From Prolixibacteraceae bacterium (GTDB taxonomy: Bacteria; Bacteroidota; Bacteroidia; Bacteroidales; Prolixibacteraceae), in contig JAFGGY010000157.1 in NCBI GenBank assembly GCA_016930365.1, forward strand, positions 1 to 55,443: 55,443 nt of DNA. Direction: 5' to 3'. The position numbers and the translations under genes were made by a program. The number at the start of each line of letters is the position of its first letter. Position 1 is the stretch's first letter. The notes under the pieces were generated by a model. It saw only the letters and a list, made by a program, of their open reading frames with translations, ran no database searches and was not told where the DNA came from. Of this stretch, positions 54,768-55,443 are shown piece after piece.

Positions 54768-55139
54768 TTAAGAGCCCATGAGATGTTTGAGTGTCGTGAT
54801 TTGAGAGTCCCACAACGAACGTATTTCGTCAAGCTCGTCATCGTCGGCAAAATCGGTTATCAAAAGTGAAACGTCGCCTGTGAGTTCGTCTCGAGTAATT
54901 CTAAATTCGAAATACGAATCATCGTCGAGCCAGTTGAAACGGACAATGAGATTTTCTTTTTTGAGTGCCAGCTCAGCGTCCTGTTCTGCTCCATCCCAGG
55001 TAAATGTGTATTTTTTGCCATTAACTGATACATTGTCGGCAAACCACTCGCTGAGCCCCGAAGCAGTACTGAGCCTGTTATACAGTACTTTTGGGGAGCA
55101 ATTAACAACGTATTCCATTTCGAGTTTTTGTTTGCCCAT
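54768..55139 (-). CDS. START-like (AHSA1-type) domain protein
   Basis: A 123-residue protein with a helix-grip fold pattern: MEYVVNCSPKVLYNRLSTASGLSEWF, then a strand series and a C-terminal helix IRSLWDSQITTLKHLMGS. Such proteins bind hydrophobic ligands or client proteins, but the role is unknown. It stands alone before the tRNA-like end of the window. Confidence 0.8.
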   Translation of the reverse strand: MGKQKLEMEYVVNCSPKVLYNRLSTASGLSEWFADNVSVNGKKYTFTWDGAEQDAELALKKENLIVRFNWLDDDSYFEFRITRDELTGDVSLLITDFADDDELDEIRSLWDSQITTLKHLMGS

Positions 55140-55258
55140 GGCTAAAAGGTTGAATTGTTATTGTCGCAATATATCAATTAAGTTTTAAAATACCAATATG
55201 AACAAAAAATCGGAAAATAAAATTTGCTGAAATATTTAGGCAAAAAGATAAAAACTTC

Positions 55259-55266
55259 TATATTTG
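55259..55266 (+). promoter_or_regulatory. -7 element before the tRNA-like copies
   Basis: TATATTTG followed by CACCGCTTAAG, almost the same as before tRNA-Arg at 42193. It marks the tRNA-like copies as transcribed. Confidence 0.55.
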
Positions 55267-55307
55267 CACCGCTTAAGAAAAAAGGCAGTACGTTAAAATT
55301 GATAGAT

Positions 55308-55374
55308 GGCGAGGTAGCTCAGCTGGATAGAGCGTCCCGATACAAATCGGGAAGGCCGGCGGTTCAGTCTCACC
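55308..55374 (+). tRNA. Degenerate tRNA-like gene, copy 1, anticodon uncertain
   Basis: GGCGAGG and a canonical D-arm (AGCTCAGCTGGATAGAGC) are clear. The following stem TCCCG/CGGGA holds an eight-base loop ATACAAAT, one more than a normal anticodon loop. It can also close as a 7-bp stem with loop ACAA. T33-like alignment would give ACA, which no known tRNA uses. The T-arm (GGCGG-TTCAGTC-TCACC) has a mismatch and the 3' acceptor does not pair. It may be a pseudogene, or a sequencing or assembly error near the end of the sequence. Confidence 0.4.
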
Positions 55375-55407
55375 AATTGTTCTAAATAACATTTAAATAT
55401 ATTTTTT

Positions 55408-55443
55408 GGCGAGGTAGCTCAGCTGGATAGAGCGTCCCGATAC
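55408..55443 (+). tRNA. tRNA-like copy 2, cut by the window end
   Basis: GGCGAGGTAGCTCAGCTGGA and the next 16 bases repeat copy 1 exactly, starting 100 bases after it. Only the acceptor 5' strand, D-arm and the first part of the anticodon arm are inside the window. Confidence 0.4.

Overview
The window is a stretch of a Bacteroidota chromosome, most likely from a marine-type Marinilabiliales or Prolixibacteraceae-like bacterium. That placement is inferred from gene content and promoter style, not from a database match. Supporting signs are TAnnTTTG-type promoters in front of tRNA genes, few Shine-Dalgarno sites, the order tRNA-tuf-secE-nusG-rplKAJL-rpoBC, a DUF3467 gene after rpoC, a PIF1-like helicase fused to HRDC and helix-turn-helix domains, lamin-tail surface proteins and many lipoproteins with SPII signals.

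Region 1 (1-16.1 kb, + strand) is the information-processing core. It starts with the tail of a membrane protein, then a ComEA-like helix-hairpin-helix protein, rpsU, a XerC-like recombinase and hpf. tRNA-Tyr, tRNA-Thr, tuf, secE, nusG, rplK, rplA, rplJ, rplL, rpoB, rpoC and a DUF3467 gene follow. Two non-coding elements stand out here. One is a 52-nt tRNA-shaped element between tuf and secE that lacks an anticodon arm. The other is a terminator-type attenuator between rplL and rpoB.

Region 2 (16.4-19.9 kb) is an oadG-oadA-oadB operon for a sodium-pumping biotin-dependent decarboxylase with a divergent carboxyltransferase active site. Region 3 (19.9-38.9 kb) is mixed housekeeping and accessory content. 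It holds a large lamin-tail surface protein, asd, a nucleoside hydrolase, a Yip1 protein, lipA-lipB, a periplasmic-sensor histidine kinase, the fused helicase, an unknown lipoprotein/barrel group, a glycosyltransferase overlapping a GHL10 glycosidase, and a GNAT acetyltransferase.

Region 4 (40.2-55.1 kb) is almost all on the - strand. It carries Maf, a KdsC-like phosphatase and a DUF2520 protein, then tRNA-Arg (+), then the high-affinity phosphate uptake genes pstS-pstC-pstA-pstB. A porin and a NarL-type two-component system follow. The last - strand group is a chain of overlapping genes (lptF/G-like permease, GT4, GT2, ribBA) plus a START-like protein. The window ends in two copies, 100 bp apart, of a degenerate tRNA-like sequence; the second is cut by the window edge.

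Most of the window is conserved. The least explained signals are non-coding: the tRNA-shaped element after tuf, three spaced 14-bp palindromes upstream of the porin, a 21-unit seven-base repeat array between pstS and pstC, and the tRNA-like tandem copies at the right end. No CRISPR array, prophage, insertion sequence or rRNA gene is visible.
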